Positions 7,101 through 14,906 of a stretch of 64,000 nucleotides of DNA are shown one piece after another. The notes beneath the pieces are model-generated. The model was not told where the DNA came from. It was given only the letters and a program-made list of their open reading frames with translations, and did not search any database. This DNA is from Oryzobacter faecalis (GTDB lineage: Bacteria; Actinomycetota; Actinomycetes; Actinomycetales; Dermatophilaceae), in NCBI RefSeq assembly GCF_046764005.1, contig NZ_JBKOFW010000011.1:1-64000 (forward strand), given 5' to 3'. Position 1 is the stretch's first letter. The number at the start of each line of letters is the position of its first letter. The translations under genes and the position numbers were made by a program.

Positions 7101-9655
7101 ACGAGCGCCCCTCGCACCTCGTCACCACGGTGGCGCGCTTCGACGAGCTGACCCCGGACGGTGACCTCTCCCGCCTCCTCGACGACCTCGTCGCCGACCG
7201 CGCCGACGGGGCCGACGCCGTCGTCGACCTCTACGTCCACTGGGGCGACCAGCCCGCCGACGCCGAGGAGGCCTCGGCCGCCCTCGGCGCCCGCCTCGCC
7301 GCGATGCCGTTCGCGGCGCGCGTGCGGCGCGTGGCCGTCGGTGTCGTCCCGGACGACGAGCGCGAGGTCGGCTACTTCACGTACCGCCCCCAGGCGGACG
7401 GCTCGCTGGAGGAGGACCGTGCGGTCCGCGACGTCCACCCGATGGTCGGCCGCCGGCTCAACCTCTGGCGGCTGCGCGACTTCGAGCTGACCCGCCTCGA
7501 CGCGCCGGAGGACGTCCTCCTCCTGCACGCCGTCGCCCGCGACAACCCCCAGGACCAGCGGCTCGTCGCCCTGGCCCAGGTGCGCCAGCTCGTCGTCGTC
7601 CGCGACGAGGCCGGCAAGGTCACGGCCCTTCCGCACGTCGAGCGCGCCCTCGCCAACTGCCTCGAGGCGGTGCGCCGGGCCCGTTCGGCCCTCGGCGGCG
7701 GGGCCCGCCTCGACACGAACCACGTGTGGCTGCACATCTGGCCGCCGGTCGAGGCCGACCTCGACCAGCTGACGGCGCTGCAGGCCAAGGTCGCCCCGAT
7801 GACGGCCGGCGCCGGCATCGAGGAGGTCCGCGTCCAGGGCGAGATCGCGGGCGACAACGGCCACACCGTGCCGATCTGCGCGCGGTTCTCGTACCAGCCC
7901 GGTTCGGGGGTCATCTTCACCGTCGAGCAGCCGCCGACGACGAAGGTCGCCCCGCTCGACGAGTACGCCGAGAAGGTCGTCCGGGCCCGCCGGCGCGGGC
8001 TCGTCTACCCCTACGAGCTCGTGTCGATGGTGGCCGGGTCGGGCGGGTCGGTCGTCGAGCACGACCTCGACGAGTCCGGCCGCCTCGTCCCCGTCGACCG
8101 TCCCTACGGCCAGAACACCGCCGGCATCATCTGCGGCGTCGTCACCACCCCCACCGACCTCCACCCGGAGGGCGTGACCCGCGTCCTGCTGTGCGGCGAC
8201 CCGCTCCGTGCGCTCGGCGCGGTGGCCGAGCCGGAGTGCGCGCGCGTCATCGCCGCCCTCGACCTCGCCGAGGAGCGGGGGCTGCCCGTCGAGTGGTTCG
8301 CGCTCTCGGCCGGCGCCCGCATCTCGATGGACTCCGGCACGGAGAACATGGACTGGGTCGCCAAGGCGCTCAAGCGGATCATCGAGTTCACCCAGGCCGG
8401 TGGCGAGGTCAACGTCGTCGTCGCGGGCATCAACGTCGGGGCCCAGCCGTACTGGAACGCCGAGGCGACGATGCTCATGCACACCAAGGGCATCCTCGTC
8501 ATGACCCCCGACTCGGCCATGGTCCTCACGGGCAAGCAGTCGCTCGACTTCTCCGGTGGCGTCTCGGCCGAGGACAACTTCGGCATCGGCGGCTACGACC
8601 GCGTCATGGGACCGAACGGGCAGGCGCAGTACTGGGCCAAGGACCTCGCCGACGCCTACGGCATCCTCCTCGCGCACTACGAGAACACGTGGGTCGCACC
8701 GGGGGAGGACGGCCCGCGCCGGGCGCCGACCACCGACCCGCACGACCGCGACGTCACCGTGTTCCCGCACTCGCTGGCCGGCAGCGACTTCACGACGGTC
8801 GGCGACATCTTCTCGTCGGCGACCAACCCCGACCGGAAGAAGCCGTTCGACATCCGCACCCTGATGCGGGCCGTCGCCGACCAGGACCACGAGACCCTCG
8901 AGCGCTGGGCGGGGATGGCCGACGCCGAGACGGCCGTCGTGTTCGACGCCCGCATCGGCGGGATCCCGGTGTGCCTGTTGGGGATCGAGAGCAGGTCGGT
9001 GCCGCGCCGCGGGGTGCCGCCCACCGACGGGCCCGACACCTACACCGCGGGAACGCTCTTCCCGCGGTCGTCGAAGAAGGCCGCCCGTGCCATCAACGCG
9101 GCGAGCGGGAACCGCCCGCTCGTCGTCCTCGCGAACCTCTCCGGCTTCGACGGCTCACCCGACTCGATGCGGGCCCTCCAGCTCGAGTACGGCGCCGAGA
9201 TCGGCCGGGCGGTCGTCAACTTCGACGGCCCGATCGTCTTCGTCGTCGTCTCGCGGTACCACGGTGGCGCGTTCGTCGTGTTCTCCAAGGCGCTCAACCC
9301 GCGGATGACGGTGCTCGCCGTGGCGGGCTCGTTCGCCTCGGTGATCGGCGGCGCCCCGGCCGCGGCGGTCGTGTTCGCCCGTGACGTCGACGCCCGAACC
9401 GCCGCCGACCCGCGGGTCGCCGAGCTCACCGCCCGCCTGGCCGAGACGTCGGGCCCCGAGCGGGCGGCCGTCGCGACCGAGCTCGACGCGACGCGGACGG
9501 CGGTCCGCGCCGAGATGGTCAGCACGGTCGCGGCCGAGTTCGACCGGGTCCACGACATCCACCGGGCCGTCGAGGTCGGGTCGGTCGACGCGGTCATCGA
9601 GGGCCGGGACCTACGCCCGCGGATCATCGCCGCCATCGAGGACCTGATGGGGTGA
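4145..9655 (+). CDS. Single-chain biotin-dependent acyl-CoA carboxylase (BC-BCCP-central-CT fusion)
   Basis: One 1836-residue chain carries every part of a biotin-dependent carboxylase. Residues ~1-450 are biotin carboxylase, with an ATP-grasp glycine loop (Lys-Ala-Thr-Ala-Gly-Gly-Gly-Gly-Arg-Gly) and a Glu-Val-Asn-Thr-Arg-Leu-Gln-Val-Glu-His motif. Glu-Ser-Met-Lys-Met-Glu at 622-627 makes Lys625 the biotinylation site. A ~600-residue central region without a clear bacterial counterpart follows. Both carboxyltransferase lobes come last (~1320-1540 and ~1560-1790). The order matches eukaryotic acetyl-CoA carboxylase rather than the usual split bacterial AccA/AccD subunits. The reaction is ATP- and bicarbonate-dependent carboxylation of an acyl-CoA to feed lipid synthesis or breakdown; the substrate cannot be read from sequence. 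A TGGAGG ribosome-binding site precedes the ATG. The gene appears monocistronic. Confidence 0.92.
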   Translation: MFTRIAIVNRGEAAMRLVHAVRDLNAQAGPDGHRIEVVALHTEAERSAMFVRESDVAYDLGPASARPYLDHAVLEKALLETRADAAWVGWGFVAEDPAFAELCERIGVTFIGPSAEAMRKLGDKIGSKLIAEEVGVPVAPWSRGGVDTLEEAVASAAEIGYPLMLKATAGGGGRGIRKVTSDAELTDAYERTRDEAERAFGSGVVFLEKLVTGARHVEVQVIADGQGSAWAIGVRDCSVQRRNQKVIEESSSPVLDETQALELKASAERLAIAVGYAGAGTVEFLYHPGERFFAFLEVNTRLQVEHPITEVVTRTDLVRLQIHVASGGRLEGSRPDEIGHAVEARLNAEDPDRDFAPAPGRIAHLELPAGPGIRVDTGVAEGDSIPADFDSMIAKIIASGRDRDEALARLRRAMRETTVVIEGGATNKSFILDLLKQPEVIDGSADTGWIDRVRSEGRLVATEHSGVALVVAGIEAYEEAEAFERTRLLETARGGRPQVQHDVGRAVDLKLRGTAYKVTVFRTGPARFRVTVADPTGEAHTVDADLERVGPYASRIRVADRTHRLVTASHGPVQLVEVDGVTHRVSRDEGGVLRSPAPALVVATPAKVGDEVAAGAPVLVLESMKMETVLPAPFAARVKELLVSTGSQVETGAALVRLEPTGDGAEAAAEAAGDAVDLDLPDELEDGDAAERAARGRADLSAMLLGYDLDPTHESRTVARYLAARDELAAAGSSPVADEMSLLACFADFAELSRNRPVGEEAHVENRVHSPREHFHTFLQTLDPERGGLPADFVGRLERVLAHYGVDGVERSEGLERAVFRVFLAQQRSAPEVAMATSILQRWLTEPAPEAPHDATARELLDRLVAATQLRFPIVGDLARSVRFRWFDQPLVDADRASVLGSVGAELDEIDALPDGPDRTARIDALAAIPERIVRFLGERLRRAVPAREPMLAVLVKRHYREHALHDLTESTVGGRAVATADYALDERPSHLVTTVARFDELTPDGDLSRLLDDLVADRADGADAVVDLYVHWGDQPADAEEASAALGARLAAMPFAARVRRVAVGVVPDDEREVGYFTYRPQADGSLEEDRAVRDVHPMVGRRLNLWRLRDFELTRLDAPEDVLLLHAVARDNPQDQRLVALAQVRQLVVVRDEAGKVTALPHVERALANCLEAVRRARSALGGGARLDTNHVWLHIWPPVEADLDQLTALQAKVAPMTAGAGIEEVRVQGEIAGDNGHTVPICARFSYQPGSGVIFTVEQPPTTKVAPLDEYAEKVVRARRRGLVYPYELVSMVAGSGGSVVEHDLDESGRLVPVDRPYGQNTAGIICGVVTTPTDLHPEGVTRVLLCGDPLRALGAVAEPECARVIAALDLAEERGLPVEWFALSAGARISMDSGTENMDWVAKALKRIIEFTQAGGEVNVVVAGINVGAQPYWNAEATMLMHTKGILVMTPDSAMVLTGKQSLDFSGGVSAEDNFGIGGYDRVMGPNGQAQYWAKDLADAYGILLAHYENTWVAPGEDGPRRAPTTDPHDRDVTVFPHSLAGSDFTTVGDIFSSATNPDRKKPFDIRTLMRAVADQDHETLERWAGMADAETAVVFDARIGGIPVCLLGIESRSVPRRGVPPTDGPDTYTAGTLFPRSSKKAARAINAASGNRPLVVLANLSGFDGSPDSMRALQLEYGAEIGRAVVNFDGPIVFVVVSRYHGGAFVVFSKALNPRMTVLAVAGSFASVIGGAPAAAVVFARDVDARTAADPRVAELTARLAETSGPERAAVATELDATRTAVRAEMVSTVAAEFDRVHDIHRAVEVGSVDAVIEGRDLRPRIIAAIEDLMG

Positions 9656-9661
9656 GCCCCC

Positions 9662-10339
9662 TCAGCGCACGACCTTGAGGTTGAACTTCGCCGTGCCGAG
9701 GGCGCCCATGAGGCGCAGCCACACCGGGAGCAGCATCTCGGTCCCGCGCGCCGTCTCGATGCCGCCGAGGTCGATGACGTCGTCGTGCCCGAAGGCGGTG
9801 AGCAGCCCGGTGACGACGGCCTTGGCGGTGGCGTCGTCACCCGACACGAAGACGCTCGTGCTCGTGCCGAGGGCGGCGGGGTCGACCATGAGGTCGGCGT
9901 TGAGGGTGTTGAGCGCCTTGACGACCCGCGCCTGCGGGAAGGCCCGCTGCACCTGCTCGCCGAGCGAGTCGGTGTCCTTGACGAAGAGCGTGGGAGGGAA
10001 GCCCGCGGAGAAGTCGAGCGGGTTGGCGATGTCGAGGAGCGGCTTGCCGGCGAGGTGCTCGGCGCCCGCGAGGGCGAGGACCTCGAGGGTGGCGGCGCCC
10101 GAGGACGCGTTGACGACGAGCTCGGCGTCGGCGGCCGCGGCGGCGAAGGTCGCCAGCCCGACCGGCGCGTGAGCGGCGTGCCACGTCGCGAAGGGCGGCG
10201 TGCCCATGGCGTCGGGCTCCGTGCGGGCGAGGGTCGCGCCGGGGTCGCGCGTGCCGACGACCACGTCGTGGCCGAGGTCGTCGAGGCGGCCGGCCAGCGC
10301 GCGCCCGACCATGCCGGTTCCGAGGACGGCGATCTTCAT
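9662..10339 (-). CDS. NADPH-dependent F420 reductase-like NAD(P)-binding oxidoreductase
   Basis: The 225-residue protein starts with a Rossmann dinucleotide-binding motif (Gly-Thr-Gly-Met-Val-Gly-Arg-Ala at residues 7-14). The layout fits the NADP oxidoreductase coenzyme F420-dependent family (PF03807). It contains an Asp-Ile-Ala-Asn-Pro-Leu-Asp-Phe segment and a Lys-Ala-Leu-Asn-Thr-Leu-Asn segment typical of this group. Many actinobacterial members use NADPH rather than F420, so the substrate is open. ATG 10337-10339 is chosen because the Rossmann motif begins immediately. It diverges from a TetR gene across two operators and is the likely regulated target. It converges with the carboxylase gene with only 6 bp between. 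Confidence 0.85.
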   Translation of the reverse strand: MKIAVLGTGMVGRALAGRLDDLGHDVVVGTRDPGATLARTEPDAMGTPPFATWHAAHAPVGLATFAAAAADAELVVNASSGAATLEVLALAGAEHLAGKPLLDIANPLDFSAGFPPTLFVKDTDSLGEQVQRAFPQARVVKALNTLNADLMVDPAALGTSTSVFVSGDDATAKAVVTGLLTAFGHDDVIDLGGIETARGTEMLLPVWLRLMGALGTAKFNLKVVR

Positions 10340-10356
10340 GGGGTCTCTCCGTAGGT

Positions 10357-10370
10357 AGACAGGTCTGTCT
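10357..10370. promoter_or_regulatory. TetR operator 1 (AGACAG-GT-CTGTCT)
   Basis: AGACAGGTCTGTCT has two perfect 6-bp arms around a 2-bp centre. It lies 18 bp before the start codon of the oxidoreductase gene, where binding would block its transcription. It shares both arms with operator 2, 35 bp away. The assignment to the neighbouring TetR protein is inference from position and symmetry. Confidence 0.75.
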
Positions 10371-10391
10371 GGTTGACGGCTGGACCGTAGC

Positions 10392-10405
10392 AGACAGATC
10401 TGTCT
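10392..10405. promoter_or_regulatory. TetR operator 2 (AGACAGATCTGTCT, perfect palindrome)
   Basis: This 14-bp sequence is a perfect palindrome that ends on the first base of TACGAT (10405-10410), the probable -10 of the TetR gene. That TANNNT element lies 7 nt before ATG 10418. Binding here would repress the regulator's own gene, as is common in the TetR family. Confidence 0.8.
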
Positions 10406-10417
10406 ACGATCAACCCC

Positions 10418-10984
10418 ATGTCCTCGGCCCGCGACCGCATCCTCGACACGGCCTTCCGCCTCTTCTACGCCCGGGGCCTGCGCGCCGTCGGCGTCGACCT
10501 GCTCATCGCGGAGTCCGGCGTCGCCAAGGCGACCTTCTACAAGCACTTCCCGGCGAAGGACGACCTCGTCCTCGCCTACCTCGACCGGGTCGACGACGTC
10601 TGGAGCGGCCAGCTGCACGCGGCGGCCGAGGCAGCCGGGCCCGACCCGGCCGACCGGCTCGTCGGCCTCTTCGACGCACTGTCCGGCGCCTGCCGCCGCG
10701 AGGGCTACCGGGGCTGCGCCTTCATCAACGCCGCCGCCGAGGCCGTGCCCGGTTCGCCGGTCCACGAGCGGACGGTGGCCCACAAGGCAGCCGTCCTCGC
10801 CTGGGTGCGTGGGCTCGCCGAGCAGGCCGGGGCGCAGGACCCCGACGGGCTGGCGCGCGCCCTGACCCTCCTGCTCGACGGAGGTCTGGCGAGCGGGGCG
10901 CTCGACGCCGACCCCGACGCGCCCCGGCGGGCCCGGGAGTCGGCCCGGCTGCTCGTCGACGCCGCCACGGGGCGCGCCGCATGA
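10418..10984 (+). CDS. TetR/AcrR family transcriptional regulator
   Basis: The 188-residue protein has an N-terminal TetR helix-turn-helix (~7-50), with Val-Ala-Lys-Ala-Thr-Phe-Tyr-Lys-His-Phe as the recognition helix end. The C-terminal ligand-binding domain is helical, with Gly-Cys-Ala-Phe-Ile-Asn near residue 104, a pattern frequent in regulators of oxidoreductase genes. Two matching palindromes lie in the 78-bp gap to the divergent oxidoreductase gene, so autoregulation and control of that gene are likely. Its stop overlaps the start of the mocA-like gene by 4 bp, which suggests co-transcription with the molybdenum hydroxylase maturation genes. The ligand is unknown. Confidence 0.92.
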   Translation: MSSARDRILDTAFRLFYARGLRAVGVDLLIAESGVAKATFYKHFPAKDDLVLAYLDRVDDVWSGQLHAAAEAAGPDPADRLVGLFDALSGACRREGYRGCAFINAAAEAVPGSPVHERTVAHKAAVLAWVRGLAEQAGAQDPDGLARALTLLLDGGLASGALDADPDAPRRARESARLLVDAATGRAA

Positions 10985-11580
10985 CGGTGGTCGCGCTCGT
11001 CCTCGCCGCCGGCGCCGGCCGCCGCATGGGTGGGCCCAAGGCCCTCGTCCGCCCGCGTCCGGGCGCGCCGACCCTCCTCGAGGCCGCCGTGGGCCGCGTC
11101 CGTGCCGCTGGGTGCGACGAGGTCGTGGTCGTCGTCGGGGCCGAGGCCTCCGCGGCCGGGGACGTCGCGCGCGCGACCGGCGCGCGCGTCGTCGAGGCCA
11201 CCGGCTGGGACGAGGGGATGGGCGCCTCCCTGCGCGCCGGCCTGGACGCCCTGACCTCAGGGGCCGAGGACGCCGAGGTCGCGCTGGTCACCCTCGTCGA
11301 CCTGCCCGACGTCGGGCCCGACGTCCTCGCGCGCGTGCTCGACGCCGCCGACGGGCCGGCGACCCTCGCGCGCGCCACCTACGCCGGCACGCCCGGGCAC
11401 CCCGTCCTCCTCGGCCGCCACCACTGGGCCCCGGTGCGCGACAGCGCAACCGGCGACCGCGGTGCCCGTGAGTACCTGCGGGTCACCGACCACCGGCTCG
11501 TCGAGTGCGGCGACCTCGCCACCGGCCGCGACGTCGACACCGTCGACGACCTCCGGCGGTCCGACGCCGCGGATGCCTGA
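10981..11580 (+). CDS. MobA/MocA-like nucleotidyltransferase (molybdopterin cytidylyltransferase candidate)
   Basis: The 199-residue protein starts with the nucleotidyltransferase motif Leu-Ala-Ala-Gly-Ala-Gly-Arg-Arg-Met-Gly (9-18) followed by Pro-Lys (20-21). It has a Val-Asp-Leu-Pro-Asp motif and Gly-His-Pro-Val near residue 140, both typical of the MocA/CoxI-type NTP transferases. In Mo-hydroxylase systems this enzyme adds CMP to molybdopterin to give the MCD cofactor used by CO dehydrogenase-type enzymes. The position ahead of coxD, coxE and xdhC supports that role. It overlaps the TetR gene by 4 bp (ATGA). Confidence 0.82.
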   Translation: MTVVALVLAAGAGRRMGGPKALVRPRPGAPTLLEAAVGRVRAAGCDEVVVVVGAEASAAGDVARATGARVVEATGWDEGMGASLRAGLDALTSGAEDAEVALVTLVDLPDVGPDVLARVLDAADGPATLARATYAGTPGHPVLLGRHHWAPVRDSATGDRGAREYLRVTDHRLVECGDLATGRDVDTVDDLRRSDAADA

Positions 11581-11628
11581 GAGCGGGTCCCGCTTCCGGA
11601 TCGCCCTCGCGTGGGCGATGCTGGCGCC

Positions 11629-12519
11629 ATGGACCCGAGGACGACGTTCGCGACGACGCACGACCTCACGGGTGCGCTGGGCGAGACCGGCTACCTCGCC
11701 GACGAGGCGCTCGCGACCGTCGCGTGGCTCGGCCTCCGGCTCGCGCGGCCGCTGCTCCTCGAGGGCGAGCCCGGCACCGGCAAGACCGCGCTCGCCGAGG
11801 CCCTCGCCGAGTCCATGGACGTCCCGCTGATCCGGCTGCAGTGCTACGAGGGCATCGACGCGACGCAGGCCCTGTACGACTGGGACTTCCCCCGGCAGAT
11901 CCTCCACGTCCGGGCGCTCGAGGCGGTCGAGGGTGCCGCGCGCGACGTCCGCGAGGTCGAGGACGGGTTGTTCGACGAGCGGTTCCTCCTCGCCCGGCCG
12001 GTCCTGCGGGCGCTGCGCGAGGCACCGGCCGTCCTCCTCGTCGACGAGGTCGACCGCGCCGACGACGAGTTCGAGGCCTTCCTCCTCGAGGTCCTCTCGA
12101 CGTGGCAGGTGACCATCCCCGAGCTCGGCACGGTGAGCGCGGCGGTCCCCCCGGTCGTCGTCCTCACGAGCAACCGCACCCGCGAGCTCCACGACGCCCT
12201 CAAGCGGCGCTGCCTCTACCACTGGCTCGAGCACCCCGGCATCGAGCGCGAGCTCGCCATCCTCCGCAGCCGCGCGCCCGAGGTGCCCGAGGCGCTGGCG
12301 GGGCAGGTGGTCCGCCTCGTCCACGGCATCCGCACCGACCGCGAGCTCGTCAAGCCGCCGGGCGTGGCCGAGACCCTCGACTGGGCCCGGGCCCTCCACG
12401 AGCTCGGCACCCGCGAGCTCGACACCGAGCTCGCGGCCGCCACCCTGGGCGTCGCTGTCAAGTACCGCGAGGACGCCGAGCGGGTGAGGAAGGCGCTCGA
12501 CGCCATGCTGGCGCGATGA
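11629..12519 (+). CDS. MoxR-type AAA+ ATPase, CoxD-like
   Basis: The 296-residue ATPase has Walker A Gly-Glu-Pro-Gly-Thr-Gly-Lys-Thr (~48-55) and Walker B Val-Leu-Leu-Val-Asp-Glu-Val-Asp (~133-140). The sequence after Walker B fits the MoxR subgroup. In Oligotropha, CoxD with CoxE helps build the metal centre of CO dehydrogenase. The gene overlaps the VWA gene by 4 bp (ATGA), a standard MoxR-VWA pairing. A GTG lies 18 nt upstream in frame, but ATG 11629 is favoured because a GATGCT -10-like hexamer lies 6 nt before it. Confidence 0.88.
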   Translation: MDPRTTFATTHDLTGALGETGYLADEALATVAWLGLRLARPLLLEGEPGTGKTALAEALAESMDVPLIRLQCYEGIDATQALYDWDFPRQILHVRALEAVEGAARDVREVEDGLFDERFLLARPVLRALREAPAVLLVDEVDRADDEFEAFLLEVLSTWQVTIPELGTVSAAVPPVVVLTSNRTRELHDALKRRCLYHWLEHPGIERELAILRSRAPEVPEALAGQVVRLVHGIRTDRELVKPPGVAETLDWARALHELGTRELDTELAAATLGVAVKYREDAERVRKALDAMLAR

Positions 12520-13631
12520 CCGTCCCGGAGCCGCTCCACCCGCCCGAGGAGGTGCTCCTCGGGTTCGCCCGCGCCCTGCGGGCGGCCGGCGTCAACGTCA
12601 CCGCCGACCGCGAGCGGACCTACCTCGAGGCCGTCGCGGCGGTCGGCCTCGACGACCAGCCGGCGGTCTACCACGCGGGCCGGGCCACCCTCTGCGCCTC
12701 GCCCGCCGACCTCGAGCGCTACGACCAGGTCTACGCCGCGTGGTTCAGCGGGGCCCGCGCCGGGAACAAGGGCCGTCCACCCGTGCCCGACGTCGTCCCC
12801 CAGGCCGGGCTCGGCGTGCAGGACGACCGACCCGGCCAGGGTGATGACGACCCGGACACCATTCGCGCACGGGCCAGCTCGACCGAGGTGCTCCGGCACC
12901 GCGACGTCGCGTCCCTCGACCGCGGGGAGCGCGAGGAGCTCGCCCGCCTCTTCGCGCTGCTGCGCCCCCGGGCCCCCCGACGCCGGGCCCACCGCCACGT
13001 CGCCGCCCCGCGCGGCCGCGTGGACGCCCGTGGCACCCTCCGCGCGACGCTGCGCCGGATGGGGGAGCCGGGCGAGGTGCGGTGGCGGCGCCGCGCCACC
13101 CGTCCGCGGCGCGTCGTCCTCCTCGTCGACGTGTCCGGGTCGATGAGCGCCTACGCCGACGCGCTCGTCCGCCTCGCGCACGCCTACTGCGCCGCCGGCG
13201 TCCCCACGGAGGTCTTCACCCTCGGCACCCGCCTCACCCACGTGACCCGCCCGCTGCACCACCGCGACCCGGACCGCGCCATCGTCGCGGCGGGGGACGC
13301 CGTCCCCGACTGGTCCGGCGGCACGCGCCTGGCCGAGGGTGTCAAGGTCTTCCTCGACCGCTGGGGACGGCGCGGGATGGCGCGCGGTGCGGTCGTCGTC
13401 GTCTTCAGCGACGGCTGGGAGCGCGAGGCCCCCGAGGCCCTCGGCGAGCAGGTCCGGCGGCTGCGCGCGGTCGCCCACCGGGTCGTCTGGGTCAACCCGC
13501 ACCGGGGCCGGCCGGGCTACGAACCGGTGCAGGGCGGCATCATGGCGGTCCTGCCCCACGTCGACGACTTCGTCGCGGGGCACTCGATGGCCGCGTTCGA
13601 GGAGCTGACGGAGGTGGTGGCGCGTGCGTGA
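12516..13631 (+). CDS. VWA domain protein, CoxE-like
   Basis: The 371-residue protein has an N-terminal helical half and a C-terminal VWA domain. The metal-ion-dependent adhesion site Asp-Val-Ser-Gly-Ser-Met-Ser lies near residue 205. It belongs to the CoxE family (PF05762), the partner of CoxD ATPases in maturing Mo-hydroxylases. It is translationally coupled to the MoxR gene upstream (ATGA) and to xdhC downstream (8-bp overlap). There is no signal peptide, so it acts in the cytoplasm. Confidence 0.88.
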   Translation: MTVPEPLHPPEEVLLGFARALRAAGVNVTADRERTYLEAVAAVGLDDQPAVYHAGRATLCASPADLERYDQVYAAWFSGARAGNKGRPPVPDVVPQAGLGVQDDRPGQGDDDPDTIRARASSTEVLRHRDVASLDRGEREELARLFALLRPRAPRRRAHRHVAAPRGRVDARGTLRATLRRMGEPGEVRWRRRATRPRRVVLLVDVSGSMSAYADALVRLAHAYCAAGVPTEVFTLGTRLTHVTRPLHHRDPDRAIVAAGDAVPDWSGGTRLAEGVKVFLDRWGRRGMARGAVVVVFSDGWEREAPEALGEQVRRLRAVAHRVVWVNPHRGRPGYEPVQGGIMAVLPHVDDFVAGHSMAAFEELTEVVARA

Positions 13632-14772
13632 CGTGCTCCCCGAGCTGATGCGCTGGTGGCGCGCGGGCGACACCGTGGGCGTCGGCACCGTCGTGGCGAC
13701 CTTCCGCTCGGCCCCCAGGCCCGCCGGCGCCTCGATGCTCGTCGGTCCCGGGGGAGAGGCCGTCGGCTCGGTGTCCGGGGGCTGCGTCGAGGGCGCGGTC
13801 TACGAGCTCGGCCAGCAGGTGGTCGCGGCCGGTGACCCCGTCCTCCAGCGCTACGGCGTCTCCGACGACGACGCGTTCGCCGTCGGCCTGACCTGCGGCG
13901 GCATCCTCGACGTCTTCGTCGAGAAGGTGTCCCGCGAGACCTTTCCCGAGCTCGGGGCGGTCGCCGCCGACGTCGAGGCCGGGCGACCGGTCGCCGTCGC
14001 CACCGTCATCGAGCACCCCGACCCGGCCCGGGTCGGGCGCCGGCTCGTCGTGCGCCCGGAGGACGCCACCCCTGCCGCCGCCACCGGCACGCTCGGCAGC
14101 CCCCGCGCCGACGCGGCGGTCACCGACGACGCCCGCGGCCTCCTCGCCGCCGGCCGCACCGAGACCCTCACCTACGGACCCGACGGCGAGCGGCGCGGCG
14201 AGGGGATGCGCGTCTTCGTCTCCGCGTTCGCGCCCCGCCCGCGGATGCTCGTCTTCGGCGCGATCGACTTCGCCGCGGCGGTCGCCCACGTGGGGGCCTT
14301 CCTCGGCTACCGGGTCACGGTCTGCGACGCACGCCCGGTCTTCGCGACCGCGAGCCGGTTCCCCGCCGCCGACGAGGTCGTCGTCGAGTGGCCGCACCGG
14401 TACCTCGAGGCCGAGGTCGAGGCCGGGGAGGTCGACGGACGAACCGTCGTGTGCGTCCTCACCCACGACCCGAAGTTCGACGTCCCCCTCCTCGAGGTCG
14501 CGCTGCGCCTGCCCGAGGTCGCCTACGTCGGCGCGATGGGGTCGCGGCGCACCCACGAGGACCGCCTCGCCCGGCTGCGGGAGGCCGGGCTCACCGAGGA
14601 CGAGCTGGAGCGCCTGTCGAGCCCGATCGGCCTCGACCTCGGGGCGCGCACCCCCGAGGAGACGGCCGTGTCGATCGCGGCCGAGATCGTCGCGCTCCAG
14701 TGGGGCGGCGGCGGCCGGCGCCTCCAGGGCGTCGAGGGGCCCATCCACCACGGGCAGCACGACCCCGCCTGA
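13624..14772 (+). CDS. XdhC/CoxF family maturation factor
   Basis: The 382-residue protein has the XdhC/CoxI N-terminal domain, with Val-Ser-Gly-Gly-Cys-Val-Glu near residues 50-56 and a Leu-Thr-Cys-Gly-Gly segment near residue 90. The C-terminal Rossmann-like XdhC domain carries Val-Leu-Thr-His-Asp-Pro-Lys-Phe-Asp and Tyr-Val-Gly-Ala-Met-Gly-Ser-Arg-Arg. Family members bind the molybdenum cofactor and help sulfurate and insert it into xanthine dehydrogenase-type enzymes. The GTG start lies within the end of the VWA gene. A cluster of hairpins follows the stop, so coxS may have its own promoter. Confidence 0.9.
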   Translation: MRDVLPELMRWWRAGDTVGVGTVVATFRSAPRPAGASMLVGPGGEAVGSVSGGCVEGAVYELGQQVVAAGDPVLQRYGVSDDDAFAVGLTCGGILDVFVEKVSRETFPELGAVAADVEAGRPVAVATVIEHPDPARVGRRLVVRPEDATPAAATGTLGSPRADAAVTDDARGLLAAGRTETLTYGPDGERRGEGMRVFVSAFAPRPRMLVFGAIDFAAAVAHVGAFLGYRVTVCDARPVFATASRFPAADEVVVEWPHRYLEAEVEAGEVDGRTVVCVLTHDPKFDVPLLEVALRLPEVAYVGAMGSRRTHEDRLARLREAGLTEDELERLSSPIGLDLGARTPEETAVSIAAEIVALQWGGGGRRLQGVEGPIHHGQHDPA

Positions 14773-14780
14773 CCCACCCG

Positions 14781-14797
14781 CTTTCCTCATCGGAAAG
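14781..14797. terminator. Short hairpin after xdhC
   Basis: CTTTCC (14781-14786) pairs with GGAAAG (14792-14797) across a 5-nt loop. It is a weak terminator or attenuator candidate between the maturation genes and the structural cox genes. Confidence 0.35.
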
Positions 14798-14801
14798 GGC
14801 G

Positions 14802-14819
14802 GTTCCACGACGTGGGAAC
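14802..14819. promoter_or_regulatory. Near-palindrome in the coxS promoter region
   Basis: GTTCCACGACGTGGGAAC has matching GTTCC/GGAAC ends with an imperfect centre. It sits about 90 bp before the coxS start in a 134-bp spacer. A strong GAAGGAG ribosome-binding site lies just before coxS. The palindrome may be an operator; no regulator is assigned. Confidence 0.3.
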
Positions 14820-14906
14820 AGGTCCGCTTTCGACACCCCTTGTGGCGCGCGTCACTTCGGGTGAGGATCACGGACACGACACGTCCCACCTGCGAAGGAG
14901 TCAACG

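Noticed and set aside
3971..8890. Very long open frame on the minus strand opposite the carboxylase gene
   Set aside because: It mirrors the plus-strand gene, is dominated by Arg, Asp, Val and Gly, and shows no domain; such frames are a by-product of high GC.
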